Shown: one piece after another, positions 26,347 to 34,635 of the stretch | Layout of the letters: each line of letters starts with the position of its first letter | Position numbering within the stretch: position 1 is the first letter of the stretch | NCBI RefSeq assembly: GCF_039566955.1 | Contig: NZ_CP154796.1 | Span: 6,448,001-6,512,000, forward strand | Source: Micromonospora sp. DSM 45708 | GTDB taxonomy: Bacteria > Actinomycetota > Actinomycetes > Mycobacteriales > Micromonosporaceae | DNA length: 64,000 nt | Direction: 5' to 3' | Position numbers and translations under genes: made by a program | The notes under the pieces: generated by a model | Database searches by the model: none | Told to the model about the DNA's origin: nothing | What the model saw: the letters and a program-made list of their open reading frames with translations, nothing else

Positions 26347-26913
26347 TCAAGGCGTGCCGGCCGCCAACTTGGCCAGCATCCGGCCCAGGTGCGGCTCGAC
26401 CGTGCCGGCCGGCGCGTCGCCCACCTCGGCCGGTGTCCACCAGCGGACACCCCGGAACTCGACCGGGTCCGGGGTGAACCGCTGCTCACGGTGGGCGGCC
26501 AGCACGTACCAGAGGCTGACGTCGGTGTGCCGCTGGGCGGGCGGGCCGACCGTCTCGGTGACGGTGAGGAACGCTGGCCGTTCGCCGAACGGCGGCGCGA
26601 AGACCGCCGGCACGCCAAGCTCCTCCCGCAGCTCGCGGCGCACGGTGTGCACGGGGTGCTCGCCCGGCTCGACATGGCCGCCGCTGGGCAGCCACATGCC
26701 GGCGTTGCGGTGGTCGACCAGCAGCACCGCGCCGTCGGACGGGTCGCGGAGCAGGAAGTAGGCGACCAGGTGCGGCGACGGGGTGCGCGGTTTGACCCGG
26801 CGGAAGATGTCCTCCGTGCCGGCCAGCCAGGCCAACGCCGCCGCCCGGTGCCGCGCCTCCTGCCCGTCGCCCGGCGTCAACGCCTCGACCAGGGCCCGGA
26901 TCTCGTCGCGCAT
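26347..26913 (-). CDS. Nudix hydrolase
   Basis: 188 aa. The Nudix box fits GX5EX7REUXEEXGU: GHVEPGEHPVHTVRRELREE followed by LGV (about residues 98-120), with the metal-binding glutamates intact. A 40-residue helical N-terminal extension (ALVEALTPGDGQEARHRAA) precedes the fold, as in some mutator-like or nucleotide-sugar Nudix proteins. The substrate cannot be predicted. It runs in the same direction as the MerR-PP2C gene, 69 bases upstream of it. Confidence 0.87.
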   Translation of the reverse strand: MRDEIRALVEALTPGDGQEARHRAAALAWLAGTEDIFRRVKPRTPSPHLVAYFLLRDPSDGAVLLVDHRNAGMWLPSGGHVEPGEHPVHTVRRELREELGVPAVFAPPFGERPAFLTVTETVGPPAQRHTDVSLWYVLAAHREQRFTPDPVEFRGVRWWTPAEVGDAPAGTVEPHLGRMLAKLAAGTP

Positions 26914-26965
26914 CCCGCGATGCTGCCATCCGGGTACGACGGACGTCGGCGACTAGCCTGGCCCG

Positions 26966-27463
26966 GTGCCGGAACTCGAACGACTCGCCGCTCACCACGC
27001 CTACGTGCTGTACCGGTTCGAGCGGGAGAACCGGGCCTACTTCGCCCGCTACGTGCCCGACCGCGGCGACGACTACTTCGACCTGTTCGCCGACCGGCTC
27101 GCCGACCTGCTGGACGAGCAGGACCGCGGCATCTGCCACTTCCACGTGCTGGTCGACGACGACGGCTTCGTGCTCGGGCGGTTCAACCTGGTCGACGTCG
27201 CCGACGGCAGCGCCGGGCTGGGCTACCGGGTGGCCGAACGCGCCGCCGGCCGCGGCCTCGCGCAGTACGGCGTACGGCGGGTCTGCGAACTGGCCCGCGA
27301 CGGGTACGGGCTGCACCGGCTGGTCGCCGACGCGGCGCTGGCGAACCCGGCGTCCCTGGCGGTGCTCCGGCGGACCGGGTTCGTGCCGGCCGGAAAGGTG
27401 GACCTGGGTGGGGAGCCCGGCCAGCGGCACGTCCTCGACCTGCACCCGGGGGATCAGCGATGA
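26966..27463 (+). CDS. GNAT-family N-acetyltransferase (RimJ/RimL-like)
   Basis: 165 aa from GTG 26966. GNAT features are FHVLVDDDGFVLGRFNLVDV (beta strands 2-4), GLGYRVAERAAGRGLAQYGV with the acetyl-CoA pyrophosphate loop (R-x-x-G-R-G/A like) and the closing ANPASLAVLRRTGFVPAG, characteristic of the RimJ/RimL-type subgroup. It would acetylate an N-terminal or side-chain amine from acetyl-CoA. It diverges from the Nudix gene (52 bases between starts). Its stop overlaps an ATG (27460) leading to a short broken frame. Confidence 0.85.
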   Translation: MPELERLAAHHAYVLYRFERENRAYFARYVPDRGDDYFDLFADRLADLLDEQDRGICHFHVLVDDDGFVLGRFNLVDVADGSAGLGYRVAERAAGRGLAQYGVRRVCELARDGYGLHRLVADAALANPASLAVLRRTGFVPAGKVDLGGEPGQRHVLDLHPGDQR

Positions 27464-27634
27464 GCGACGTCGATCGACATTCCGTCGCCCCTGAGCGGTT
27501 GCCTCGCCCGTTGTGAGGTCGAGAGCGTCCGTCCGTGCTGCGGGATCGACGCCCTCTCCGCCGATCCCGCCCTCGTCGCGGCGTGGTGCCGTCGGGTGGG
27601 GCCGGACGCGGTTGTCGAGGCCCGGCGGGGCTAA
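27460..27634 (+). pseudogene. Possible frameshifted remnant
   Basis: The GNAT stop overlaps ATG 27460, which reads MSDVDRHSVAPERLPRPL and then stops. In another frame of the same strand coding-like sequence continues (ESVRPCCGIDALSADPAL, then VAAWCRRVGPDAVVEARRG) to a TAA at 27632-27634. Together they could be a short gene broken by an indel. No family is recognised and GC-rich spurious frames can look similar. Confidence 0.25.
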
Positions 27635-27695
27635 CGCGCTGGAACCCGTCCTGAAACGCGGTCCGGGCCCGCGGCGGCATGCCGATCGCCTGTCG

Positions 27696-28367
27696 TCACC
27701 CCTGTGCCGGGAACAGCTTCCAATGCCCCTCGGTGACGACCTCGACGCTGCCGTCGATCACTTTGATGGCGGTCTGATCGTCGATCCCGTATGCCGGTAT
27801 CGACATCCCGGCGGCCCATTTCTCGGCCTCGGCCATGGTGTTCTCCGGCAGGTCCGGGTGATCCAGGTGCGGGAAGATCGCGAAGTCGACCACGCCCAAC
27901 GTTTCGTCGGTCCCGCCGGGTGGTGTCCAGGCGACGAATTCGGCCCCGACGCGGGGGGCCATCACCATGCTCCCGGCGCTCAGCCCCACCCAGACCGTGT
28001 CCAGCGACGGCAGCAGATCCGCCAACCCGGACTGTCGCATCCAGTGGCCCAGATACAAGGCGTCCCCGCCGCCCACCAGCAGGACATCCGCTTCCCTGAC
28101 CCACGGCACCCAGCGATCTTCACCGACGCTGGGCAACGCGGTGAGTTCCAGCACCCCCAACGACTTCCACCCCAACTCGCACATCGGCGTGGAGGATTGG
28201 CCGGTGATGAAACGCCACGCCCCGGCGGGACCACCCATCGCATATCCGGCGGTGGGAATGCAGAGGGCTGTGGAGTCGGCAATCGGTTTGCCCAGAAGGC
28301 CGACGAGTTCGTCCCGGATGCTCGCGTTCGTGATGCCCGCGGACGTGAGAAGCAGCTTCAAGATCAT
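27696..28367 (-). CDS. Peptidase E-like (S51) / class I glutamine amidotransferase-like protein
   Basis: 223 aa. MILKLLLTSAGITNASI, the central VLLVGGGDALYLGHWM and the nucleophile elbow VGLSAGSMVM (serine in G-x-S-A-G-S) identify the S51 dipeptidase E group, which cleaves Asp-X dipeptides in Salmonella; HLDHP follows. Codon use is noticeably less GC-biased than the neighbours (for example several ATC/TTC/AAG runs and CCG/GCG mixtures), so a different history is possible. It stands alone between the GNAT gene and the tRNA-Gly gene. Confidence 0.8.
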   Translation of the reverse strand: MILKLLLTSAGITNASIRDELVGLLGKPIADSTALCIPTAGYAMGGPAGAWRFITGQSSTPMCELGWKSLGVLELTALPSVGEDRWVPWVREADVLLVGGGDALYLGHWMRQSGLADLLPSLDTVWVGLSAGSMVMAPRVGAEFVAWTPPGGTDETLGVVDFAIFPHLDHPDLPENTMAEAEKWAAGMSIPAYGIDDQTAIKVIDGSVEVVTEGHWKLFPAQG

Positions 28368-28491
28368 CCCCCGATGGATCTTCGTCAGTCCCGGAAGGGT
28401 AGCCCTCTGACGGCGAATTCGATGCCCGCCAACTCCCGCGACGTCGAAGGCCCCGGCGGGACTGTCGTCCTCACCAGGGCCTCGATCGTGG

Positions 28492-28562
28492 AGCGGGTGA
28501 CGGGAATCGAACCCGCACTGTCAGCTTGGGAAGCTGATGTTCTGCCATTGAACTACACCCGC
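28492..28562 (-). tRNA. tRNA-Gly (anticodon CCC)
   Basis: On the minus strand the sequence starts GCGGGTG and ends CACCCGC plus discriminator T, forming a 7-bp acceptor stem; 71 nt. The anticodon arm TCAGC-TTCCCAA-GCTGA gives anticodon CCC, and the T-loop reads TTCGATT. CCA is not encoded. Confidence 0.95.
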
Positions 28563-28765
28563 GGGCGGCACCACTGTACCTGAGGTCACCACCCCCGTGC
28601 ACCCAGGTACCCCCGCCCACGCGGCCCGGCCGAGTTGATCAAGGGATGTTGCGCGCCGGCAACATATGGCCGTTCTCAAATCCCTCGATGGGATGTAACG
28701 TCTGCCACACGTTTCCGACCCGGCGTGACACACCCCCTGGCACGCCGTCAGAAAGAGGTGGGCTC

Positions 28766-29746
28766 ATGGGACTTCGTCCCAACCTGCTGACCCGGCGTAC
28801 CGCCGGTGTCGCGACGTCGACCCTCGCGCTGCTGCTCAGCACCGCGGCCGTCGGTGTCGTCCCCGCTGCTTCGGCCTTCTCGGCCGCCCCGGCCGGCGTC
28901 TGCGCCGAGCCGGCCGACGCCCACGCCGACGCCCGCGTCGCCAAGGGCGGCCACGCCAATCTCGACCCGAACCACCTGACCGCCAAGCAGGTTCGCGACC
29001 GTGAGGCCGACCTCGCCGCCGCCCAGCGCGCGCGGGCAAACTTCCGGACCGGTCCCGTCGCCCCGCTGGCGACCGTGACCATCCCGGTCGTCGTGCACGT
29101 CATCCAGGAGAACAGCACCCGCGCCGGCGGCAACATCCCGGACTCGCTGATCACCCAGCAGATCAGCGTGCTCAACCAGGCGTACGCGGGCTCGACCGGC
29201 GGCGCGGCCACCGCGTTCAGCTTCCAGCTCTCGAAGATCAACCGGGTCACCAACGCGTCGTGGTACCCGATCGTGCAGGGCTCCTCCGCGGAGCGGTCGA
29301 TGAAGACCTCGCTGCGCACGGGCGGCAAGAACACGCTGAACATGTACCTCGGTGAGCTCAGCAACGGCCTGCTGGGCTGGGCGACCTTCCCGAAGCAGAC
29401 GCTGGACAAGATGGACGGCGTGGTGGTGCTCAACGAGTCGCTGCCCGGTGGCTCGGCGACCAACTACAACCAGGGCGACACCGGCACCCACGAGATCGGC
29501 CACTGGCTGAACCTCTACCACACCTTCCAGGGCGGCTGCTCGGGCTCGGGTGACAGCGTCTCCGACACCCCGGCCGAGGCCTCCCCGGCGTACGAGTGCC
29601 CGACCGGTCGGGACACCTGCTCCACGACCGGCAAGGACCCGATCACCAACTTCATGGACTACACGTACGACTCCTGCATGTACCAGTTCACCGCCGGCCA
29701 GGCGAGCCGGATGCTGACCGCGTGGAACGCCTACCGCGCGGCCTGA
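28766..29746 (+). CDS. Secreted M43-family zinc metalloprotease
   Basis: 326 aa from ATG 28766 (AGAGG upstream). A signal peptide (LLTRRTAGVATSTLALLLST to about residue 37) and a propeptide-like region precede the protease domain. The metzincin zinc site is HEIGHWLNLYH (about residues 241-251), followed by disulfide cysteines and the Met-turn region NFMDYTYDSCM. The glycine usually found at position 8 of HEXXHXXGXXH is Asn here. It should be an extracellular endopeptidase of the pappalysin group; substrate unknown. It is transcribed alone and has a strong terminator. Confidence 0.88.
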   Translation: MGLRPNLLTRRTAGVATSTLALLLSTAAVGVVPAASAFSAAPAGVCAEPADAHADARVAKGGHANLDPNHLTAKQVRDREADLAAAQRARANFRTGPVAPLATVTIPVVVHVIQENSTRAGGNIPDSLITQQISVLNQAYAGSTGGAATAFSFQLSKINRVTNASWYPIVQGSSAERSMKTSLRTGGKNTLNMYLGELSNGLLGWATFPKQTLDKMDGVVVLNESLPGGSATNYNQGDTGTHEIGHWLNLYHTFQGGCSGSGDSVSDTPAEASPAYECPTGRDTCSTTGKDPITNFMDYTYDSCMYQFTAGQASRMLTAWNAYRAA

Positions 29747-29766
29747 TCACCACCGCACCACGTACC

Positions 29767-29800
29767 GGTGCCGGCCCTGTCCACGGACAGGGCCGGCACC
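29767..29800. terminator. Hairpin terminator after metalloprotease gene
   Basis: A near-continuous 16-bp stem (29767-29782 with 29785-29800) with almost no loop, 20 bases after the stop; it also faces the convergent gene at 29818. Confidence 0.85.
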
Positions 29801-29817
29801 GTCGTTTCCGGGGCCGG

Positions 29818-30396
29818 TCAGGCGGCCGACCGGCGGGTGTCGAAGCCGTGCCGGCCACGCGGGGCCTCCGGGGCGAGCACGTCACACCGGGCCGCGACCG
29901 GGGGTGGCGTCGTCGCCGTGGCGGCGGGTGCGCCCTCCCCCGGGTCGAGCCAGAGCCGCACCTCCGGTCGGCCGGCACCGATCAGGGTGACCGGGTCGCG
30001 GCGGGTCAGCATCGCCACGTCGACGGTGAACTCGAACAGCCGCCAGTCACCCTGCGGCGTCGCCCGGCCGAGCCGGGACAGCCGCGACACCGTCGCCGGG
30101 TCGGTCACCGGAAGGGCCCGACCGGCCACGTAAGCCTCGTCGTCGCTCTCCTCCGGCGGGAAGGAGTGCAGCGCGTAGCGGCCGTCGCGTTCGAGGTCGT
30201 GGCGCTTCGGCGAGTCGATGACGAAGCACCAGAGACCGTCGTCGGTGATCAGCGGCGAGACGGGGTGGACCCGCGGGCCCCCGTCGGCGCGGACCGTGGC
30301 GAGGTAGCCGAAGCCCGGCCCGTACTGCTGCATCAGGAGGCGGATCTCGGCGGCGAGTCGGGGTTCGTCGGCGGCGAATTCGGACCAGGAAGCCAT
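29818..30396 (-). CDS. Pyridoxamine 5'-phosphate oxidase-fold protein
   Basis: 192 aa. A split-barrel flavin-binding fold is suggested by GFGYLATVRADGGPRVHPVSPLI (about 27-49), LWCFVIDSPKRHDLERDGRYALH and DEAYVAGRA. Such proteins bind FMN, F420 or heme; true PdxH activity is unlikely because the PLP-binding C-terminal motif is absent. The C-terminal 40 residues are Ala/Pro-rich. Its ATG is only 12 bases from a SOS-like box (30409-30424) shared with the divergent dcd gene. Confidence 0.78.
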   Translation of the reverse strand: MASWSEFAADEPRLAAEIRLLMQQYGPGFGYLATVRADGGPRVHPVSPLITDDGLWCFVIDSPKRHDLERDGRYALHSFPPEESDDEAYVAGRALPVTDPATVSRLSRLGRATPQGDWRLFEFTVDVAMLTRRDPVTLIGAGRPEVRLWLDPGEGAPAATATTPPPVAARCDVLAPEAPRGRHGFDTRRSAA

Positions 30397-30408
30397 GCCG
30401 ACATTCTA

Positions 30409-30424
30409 TCGAACACGTGTACGA
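30409..30424. promoter_or_regulatory. Candidate LexA (SOS) box between PPOX-fold gene and dcd
   Basis: TCGAACACGTGTACGA matches the actinobacterial SOS box TCGAAC-N4-GTTCGA at 11 of 12 defined positions and is palindromic at 14 of 16. It lies 50 bases before dcd and 12 before the divergent gene. Confidence 0.5.
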
Positions 30425-30474
30425 AGAAGTAGTCCGACACGCTGCTCACACGCGCCTGTCGCTAGAGTGTTCCG

Positions 30475-31053
30475 ATGCTGCTCTCCGACCGCGACCTGGT
30501 CTCCGAGATCAAGGCGGGCACGCTCGCGCTGGAGCCCTTCGAGCCCACGCTGGTGCAGCCGTCCAGCATCGACGTACGCCTGGACCGGCTGTTCCGGGTC
30601 TTCAACAACCACCTCTACACCCACATCGACCCGTCGGTGCAGCAGGACGACCTGACGTCGATGGTGGAGGTCCCCGAGGGGCAGCCGTTCGTGCTGCACC
30701 CGGGCGAGTTCGTGCTCGCCTCCACGCTGGAGGTGATCTCGCTGGGTGAGGAGCTGGCCGGCCGGCTGGAGGGCAAGTCGTCGCTGGGCCGGCTCGGTCT
30801 GCTCACCCACTCCACCGCCGGCTTCATCGACCCGGGCTTCTCCGGTCACGTCACGCTGGAGCTGTCCAACGTGGCGAATCTGCCGATCACGCTCTGGCCG
30901 GGCATGAAGATCGGCCAGCTCTGCATCTTCCGGCTCTCGTCGCCGGCCGAGCACCCGTACGGCTCGGCCGTCTACGGTTCGCGCTACCAGGGTCAGCGCG
31001 GCCCGACGCCGAGCCGGTCCTGGCAGAGCTGGCGCACCTGGCCGACCCGCTGA
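30475..31053 (+). CDS. dcd: dCTP deaminase (probably dUMP-forming)
   Basis: 192 aa, the expected length. The trimeric dUTPase/Dcd fold is marked by [26 protein letters not shown] and the active-site region [20 protein letters not shown] (residues 99-118) then [12 protein letters not shown]. It deaminates dCTP; the mycobacterial enzyme of this subgroup goes on to dUMP (bifunctional DCD/DUT), and the same may hold here. The product feeds dTMP synthesis. A SOS-like box lies upstream, and repeat copy D follows the stop. Confidence 0.93.
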   Translation: MLLSDRDLVSEIKAGTLALEPFEPTLVQPSSIDVRLDRLFRVFNNHLYTHIDPSVQQDDLTSMVEVPEGQPFVLHPGEFVLASTLEVISLGEELAGRLEGKSSLGRLGLLTHSTAGFIDPGFSGHVTLELSNVANLPITLWPGMKIGQLCIFRLSSPAEHPYGSAVYGSRYQGQRGPTPSRSWQSWRTWPTR

Positions 31054-31070
31054 CGCCGACCCGTGGCTGT

Positions 31071-31120
31071 CAGGAGGGGCTCCCTGTTATGCGGAATGCG
31101 TTAACAGGGGGCCCCTCCTT
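31071..31120. repeat. Dispersed GGAGGGGCCCC hairpin element, copy D
   Basis: Best-preserved copy: CAGGAGGGGCTCCCTGTTA (31071-31089) pairs with TAACAGGGGGCCCCTCCTT (31102-31120) at 17 of 19 positions, loop TGCGGAATGCGT. It lies between convergent dcd and the NlpC/P60 gene, five bases short of the latter's stop codon. Confidence 0.8.
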
Positions 31121-31125
31121 GCACC

Positions 31126-32160
31126 TCAGCCGGGGCGGCCGTAGCTGTTGATGTCGCCGTCGTCGACGCGCTTCATGGTGATGGGCTTGCCGGACTGGGA
31201 GGCGTGCACCACCCAGCCGTCGCCGACGTACATCCCCACGTGGTGCAGGTCGCCGTAGTAGAAGACCAGGTCACCGGCGCGCAGCTCGGCGCGGCTGACC
31301 CGCTTCGTCACGTCGTGCTGCTGGCGGGCGTTGTGCGGCAGCGAGACCCCGGCCTTCGCCCAGGCGGCCATGGTGAGGCCCGAGCAGTCGAAGTGGTCCG
31401 GGCCGGCCGCGCCCCACACGTAGATCTTGCCGATCTGGGCGCAGGCGAACTTGACCGCCACCCCGGCCGGGCCGCCGGGATAGCCGGCGGGACAGGGGGC
31501 CGGGCGCAGCGGGCCGCCGCCACCGTTGCCGTACACCTTGAGCCGCAGCTTCTGGAGCTTGGCGATCTCGGCGTCGATCTGCTTCTTCTTCGCCGCGAGC
31601 TGGGCCTCGGTGCGGCTCAGGTCGGCGACCATCGCGTCCAGCGGCTTCTTCTTCGCCGCCAGCTCGTCGCGCAGCGCGGCGATGTCGCGGACCTGCTCCT
31701 GCTGGTGGTGCGCGAAGCGGTCGAGCATTTCCAGGCCGGTGACCAGCTCGCTCGGCGAACGGCTGCCCAGCAGCGCGTTGACGGTGGAGAGGTTGTCGCC
31801 CTTGTACGCGTCGGCGGCGAGCCCGCCGACCTGGCCGAGCGCGGCGTCCACCCGGGCCTGGAGCGGGGCGATCTGCCGGCCGAGCGCGTCGGCCTGCTTG
31901 CGGCGCACGGCGAGCTGCCCGCGCACGGCGTTGACCTGTTCGATGACGGGTTCGAGCTTGTTCCAGTCGCGGTCGATCTGGGCCTCGATCTCGGCGACCG
32001 AGGGTTCCGCGTGCGCCGCCGTCGCGCCGCCGGTCAGGACGACCGCGGCGCCGACCAGGGCGGCGAGTGTGGTGGTGAAGCGGGACCAGCGGGAACGCGG
32101 CACGACAGCGGACCGGTCGACCGACCGGCTCGACGTCGGCCGCGGGGCATGGTGTGCCAC
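31126..32160 (-). CDS. Secreted NlpC/P60 peptidoglycan endopeptidase with coiled coil (RipA-like), paralogue 1
   Basis: 344 aa from GTG 32160. A signal peptide (TTTLAALVGAAVVLTGGATAAHA) is followed by a long coiled coil (about 50-215), then the NlpC/P60 domain (about 235-344) with catalytic Cys in HFDCSGLT, His in DLHHVGMYVG and the third polar residue VVHAS. It should cleave stem peptides between D-Glu and meso-DAP. AAGGAG is 12 bases before the GTG, a long spacing, so a start a few codons downstream is possible. A ydaO riboswitch precedes the gene, so expression should fall when c-di-AMP is high. Confidence 0.92.
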   Translation of the reverse strand: MAHHAPRPTSSRSVDRSAVVPRSRWSRFTTTLAALVGAAVVLTGGATAAHAEPSVAEIEAQIDRDWNKLEPVIEQVNAVRGQLAVRRKQADALGRQIAPLQARVDAALGQVGGLAADAYKGDNLSTVNALLGSRSPSELVTGLEMLDRFAHHQQEQVRDIAALRDELAAKKKPLDAMVADLSRTEAQLAAKKKQIDAEIAKLQKLRLKVYGNGGGGPLRPAPCPAGYPGGPAGVAVKFACAQIGKIYVWGAAGPDHFDCSGLTMAAWAKAGVSLPHNARQQHDVTKRVSRAELRAGDLVFYYGDLHHVGMYVGDGWVVHASQSGKPITMKRVDDGDINSYGRPG

Positions 32161-32184
32161 CGGGCGTCCGTACTCCTTCTGCCT

Positions 32185-32303
32185 GGCCGCCTACCGGGTT
32201 AGCTGACGGGTTCGGGCGGGAAGGGAGACGCCCTACCGCAGTGGCTGCGGATTCACCCCAGGTACCTGGGTCCCCGGCTCGCCCGTGGGCGACTCGGCGG
32301 TGT
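32185..32303 (-). ncRNA. ydaO/yuaA c-di-AMP riboswitch upstream of the NlpC/P60 gene
   Basis: On the minus strand the conserved ydaO core is present: CACCGCCGAG at the 5' side, GGGGTGAATC (near 32246-32255), GCGGTAGGGCGT, then CCCGAACCCGTCAGCTAACC (32195-32214) and GGTAGGCGG closing the P1 stem with CCGCC (32187-32191 with 32296-32300). The ribosome site AAGGAG follows within 20 bases. ydaO RNAs bind c-di-AMP and usually switch off cell-wall hydrolase and potassium-transport genes; in Streptomyces they precede resuscitation-factor and NlpC/P60-type genes. Confidence 0.9.
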
Positions 32304-32355
32304 CGGGCCGTCACCGACCGGGTTGGACGGTGAAACGTGCGGCCGACGATTGACC

Positions 32356-32385
32356 AGAGTAAGGATTCCCGTTATCAATCCGCAA
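32356..32385 (-). promoter_or_regulatory. Putative promoter of the riboswitch-NlpC/P60 transcript
   Basis: On the minus strand TTGCGG (32380-32385) and TACTCT (32356-32361) are separated by 18 bases and lie about 50 bases before the riboswitch P1 stem. Confidence 0.3.
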
Positions 32386-32542
32386 CCCGAACGGCCGTGA
32401 CACTCCGTATCGGATGTGCCACCCGAACGCGAATGAAGATTTCTTTCATGTCGGATTACTGCCCAGAAAGCTATTGACCCCCACGGGTGGCGGGCGTGAG
32501 GGTGGGAAACGCAGTGACCCCCATCCCTGTCCAGGAGGTTCG

Positions 32543-34576
32543 ATGCACCTCTCAGCCCCGCCGTCCAGCAGACGGATACTGCTCGCCGCCGCCGTGGCGA
32601 CGGCCACCGCGCTGGCCACCACCGGCCCGGTGAGCGCCGCGCCACAGGCGGACCGGCCCACCGGCGACCGCCAGCAGCAGTACGCCGCCGCGGCGGCCGA
32701 GTACGGCGTACCGCAGAACGTGCTGCTCGGCGTCTCCTACCTGGAGTCGAGGTGGGACACCCACCCGGGCCAGCCCAGCACCAGCGGCGGCTACGGCCCG
32801 ATGCACCTGACCGACGCCGCGCACATCCTGGCCACGCCGGGCAGCGCGCACGTCGACGAGGACGAGGACCCGCGCGGCGACGACGCCCGTCCGCTCACGC
32901 TCGACCCGGCCACCGCCGCCGCGCCGACACGGGAGACGCCGCTGCCGGCCGCCTCGCTCCAGACGCTCGACGCCGCCGCCACTCTCACCGGACTGGACGC
33001 GCAGACGCTGCGCACCGACCCGGCCGCGAACATCCGCGGTGGCGCGGCGCTGCTGGCGTCGCACCAGAAGGCACTGGGCGGGCCGGTCGGCGCCGGCAGC
33101 GACGCCGCGGCCTGGTACGGCGCGGTGGCCCGCTACTCCGGCGCGGACACGTCCGACGCGGCGGCGGCCTTCGCCGACGAGGTCTACGACCAGCTCGGCC
33201 AGGGCGCGGCCCGGACCACCGACGACGGGCAGCGGGTCACGCTGGCCGCCACCGCCGCCGAGCCGGACCGTGCCGGGCTGGCCCGCCTCGGGCTGCGCCA
33301 GGCCGCGCGGCCGGACGGGCTGGAGTGCCCGGTGCGGCTGGCCTGCGAGTGGATCCCCGCCCCCTACGAGCAGCTCAGCGCGGACCCGGGCGACTACGGC
33401 AACCACGACCTGGGCGACCGGCCGAAGCAGCAGAAGATCGAATACATCGTCATCCACGACACCGAGGGCTACTTCAACCCCAGCGTCGACCTGGTGAAGC
33501 GCGCCGACTACCTGGGCTGGCACTACACGCTGCGGTCGGTGGACGGCTACGTCGCCCAGCACATCAAGGCCAAGGACGTCGGCTGGCACGCCGGCAACTG
33601 GTACGTCAACGCCAAGTCCATCGGCCTGGAACACGAGGGCTTCGCCGGGCAGGGCACCTGGTACACCGAGGCGATGTACCGCAGCTCGGCCAAGCTGGTC
33701 CGGTACCTGGCGCAGAAGTTCGGCATCCCGATGGACCGGCAGCACATCATCGGCCACGACAACGTGCCCGGCACCACCGCCCCGACCGTGAAGGGCATGC
33801 ACTGGGACCCGGGCCCCTACTGGGACTGGTCGCACTACTTCGACCTGATGAAGGCGCCGTTCCGGGCCACCGGCACGTCGCGTACCGGGCTGGTCACCAT
33901 CGACCCGGACTTCGCCACCAACCGGCCGGCGTTCGTCGGCTGCAACCAGCAGCCGCCGGGCGTCCCGACGCCCACCCCGCCGGCCGCGCCCTGCCCGTCG
34001 CGCGGCTCCTCGGCGGTCGTGCTGCGGACCGCGCCGAGCGCGGACGCCCCGCTGGTCAACGACCTCGGGCTGCGCCCGGACGGCACGCCGGACACGATGT
34101 ACGTCTCCGACCACGGTGCCCGCGCCTCCGCCGGACAGACGTACGCGGTGGCCGGCCGGCAGGGCGACTGGACCGCGATCTGGTACCTCGGCCAGAAGGC
34201 GTGGTTCCACAACCCGGCCGACGCGCCCACCGCGAAGTGGGCCACCGGCTTCGTGGTGACGCCGCGCCCCGGCAGGGCCACCGTTCCGGTGTACGGTCGC
34301 GCCTACCCCGAGCAGGCCGCCTACCCGGAGACCATCCCGTACCAGGCCATCTCCCCGCTCCAGTACACGTTCGCGGCCGGCCAGCGGTACGCGGTGGGCG
34401 GCGTGCTGCCGGGCGAGTACTACCGGGCGGTCTCCTTCGACGGCTCCGTCCCCGGTGACCGCACCGTGGTCCGCGGCACGAACCGCTACGTGCAGGTCCA
34501 GTTCGGCCACCGGATCATGTTCGTGAATCTCGACGACGTGCTGATCCTGCCGTCGCCGCTCGGCGCGCCGCGCTGA
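32543..34576 (+). CDS. Secreted N-acetylmuramoyl-L-alanine amidase with extra N- and C-terminal domains
   Basis: 677 aa from ATG 32543 (AGGAGG at 32533-32538). The signal peptide ends near APQAD (about residue 35). Residues about 45-220 resemble a lytic-transglycosylase-like helical domain ([18 protein letters not shown] and [10 protein letters not shown]). Residues about 290-440 are an Amidase_2/PGRP zinc domain: [37 protein letters not shown] and IIGHDNVPG. The last 200 residues contain SH3-like wall-binding strands. It should cut the bond between MurNAc and L-Ala. It diverges from the riboswitch-controlled endopeptidase. Confidence 0.88.
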   Translation: MHLSAPPSSRRILLAAAVATATALATTGPVSAAPQADRPTGDRQQQYAAAAAEYGVPQNVLLGVSYLESRWDTHPGQPSTSGGYGPMHLTDAAHILATPGSAHVDEDEDPRGDDARPLTLDPATAAAPTRETPLPAASLQTLDAAATLTGLDAQTLRTDPAANIRGGAALLASHQKALGGPVGAGSDAAAWYGAVARYSGADTSDAAAAFADEVYDQLGQGAARTTDDGQRVTLAATAAEPDRAGLARLGLRQAARPDGLECPVRLACEWIPAPYEQLSADPGDYGNHDLGDRPKQQKIEYIVIHDTEGYFNPSVDLVKRADYLGWHYTLRSVDGYVAQHIKAKDVGWHAGNWYVNAKSIGLEHEGFAGQGTWYTEAMYRSSAKLVRYLAQKFGIPMDRQHIIGHDNVPGTTAPTVKGMHWDPGPYWDWSHYFDLMKAPFRATGTSRTGLVTIDPDFATNRPAFVGCNQQPPGVPTPTPPAAPCPSRGSSAVVLRTAPSADAPLVNDLGLRPDGTPDTMYVSDHGARASAGQTYAVAGRQGDWTAIWYLGQKAWFHNPADAPTAKWATGFVVTPRPGRATVPVYGRAYPEQAAYPETIPYQAISPLQYTFAAGQRYAVGGVLPGEYYRAVSFDGSVPGDRTVVRGTNRYVQVQFGHRIMFVNLDDVLILPSPLGAPR

Positions 34577-34589
34577 CGGTCCGACAGGG

Positions 34590-34622
34590 AAGGCCCCCGG
34601 TCCGCTTCGGACCGGGGGCCTT
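34590..34622. terminator. Bidirectional terminator between amidase and NlpC/P60 genes
   Basis: A perfect 15-bp stem (AAGGCCCCCGGTCCG at 34590-34604 with 34608-34622) and 3-base loop between convergent genes. Confidence 0.85.
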
Positions 34623-34635
34623 CGTCACGACTCGA

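Noticed and set aside
23842..27516. A 1224-codon open frame across five genes on both strands
   Set aside because: It is a shadow frame running through ASCH, LLM, MerR-PP2C, Nudix and GNAT genes, all of which have recognisable domains in other frames; its own product has no domain.
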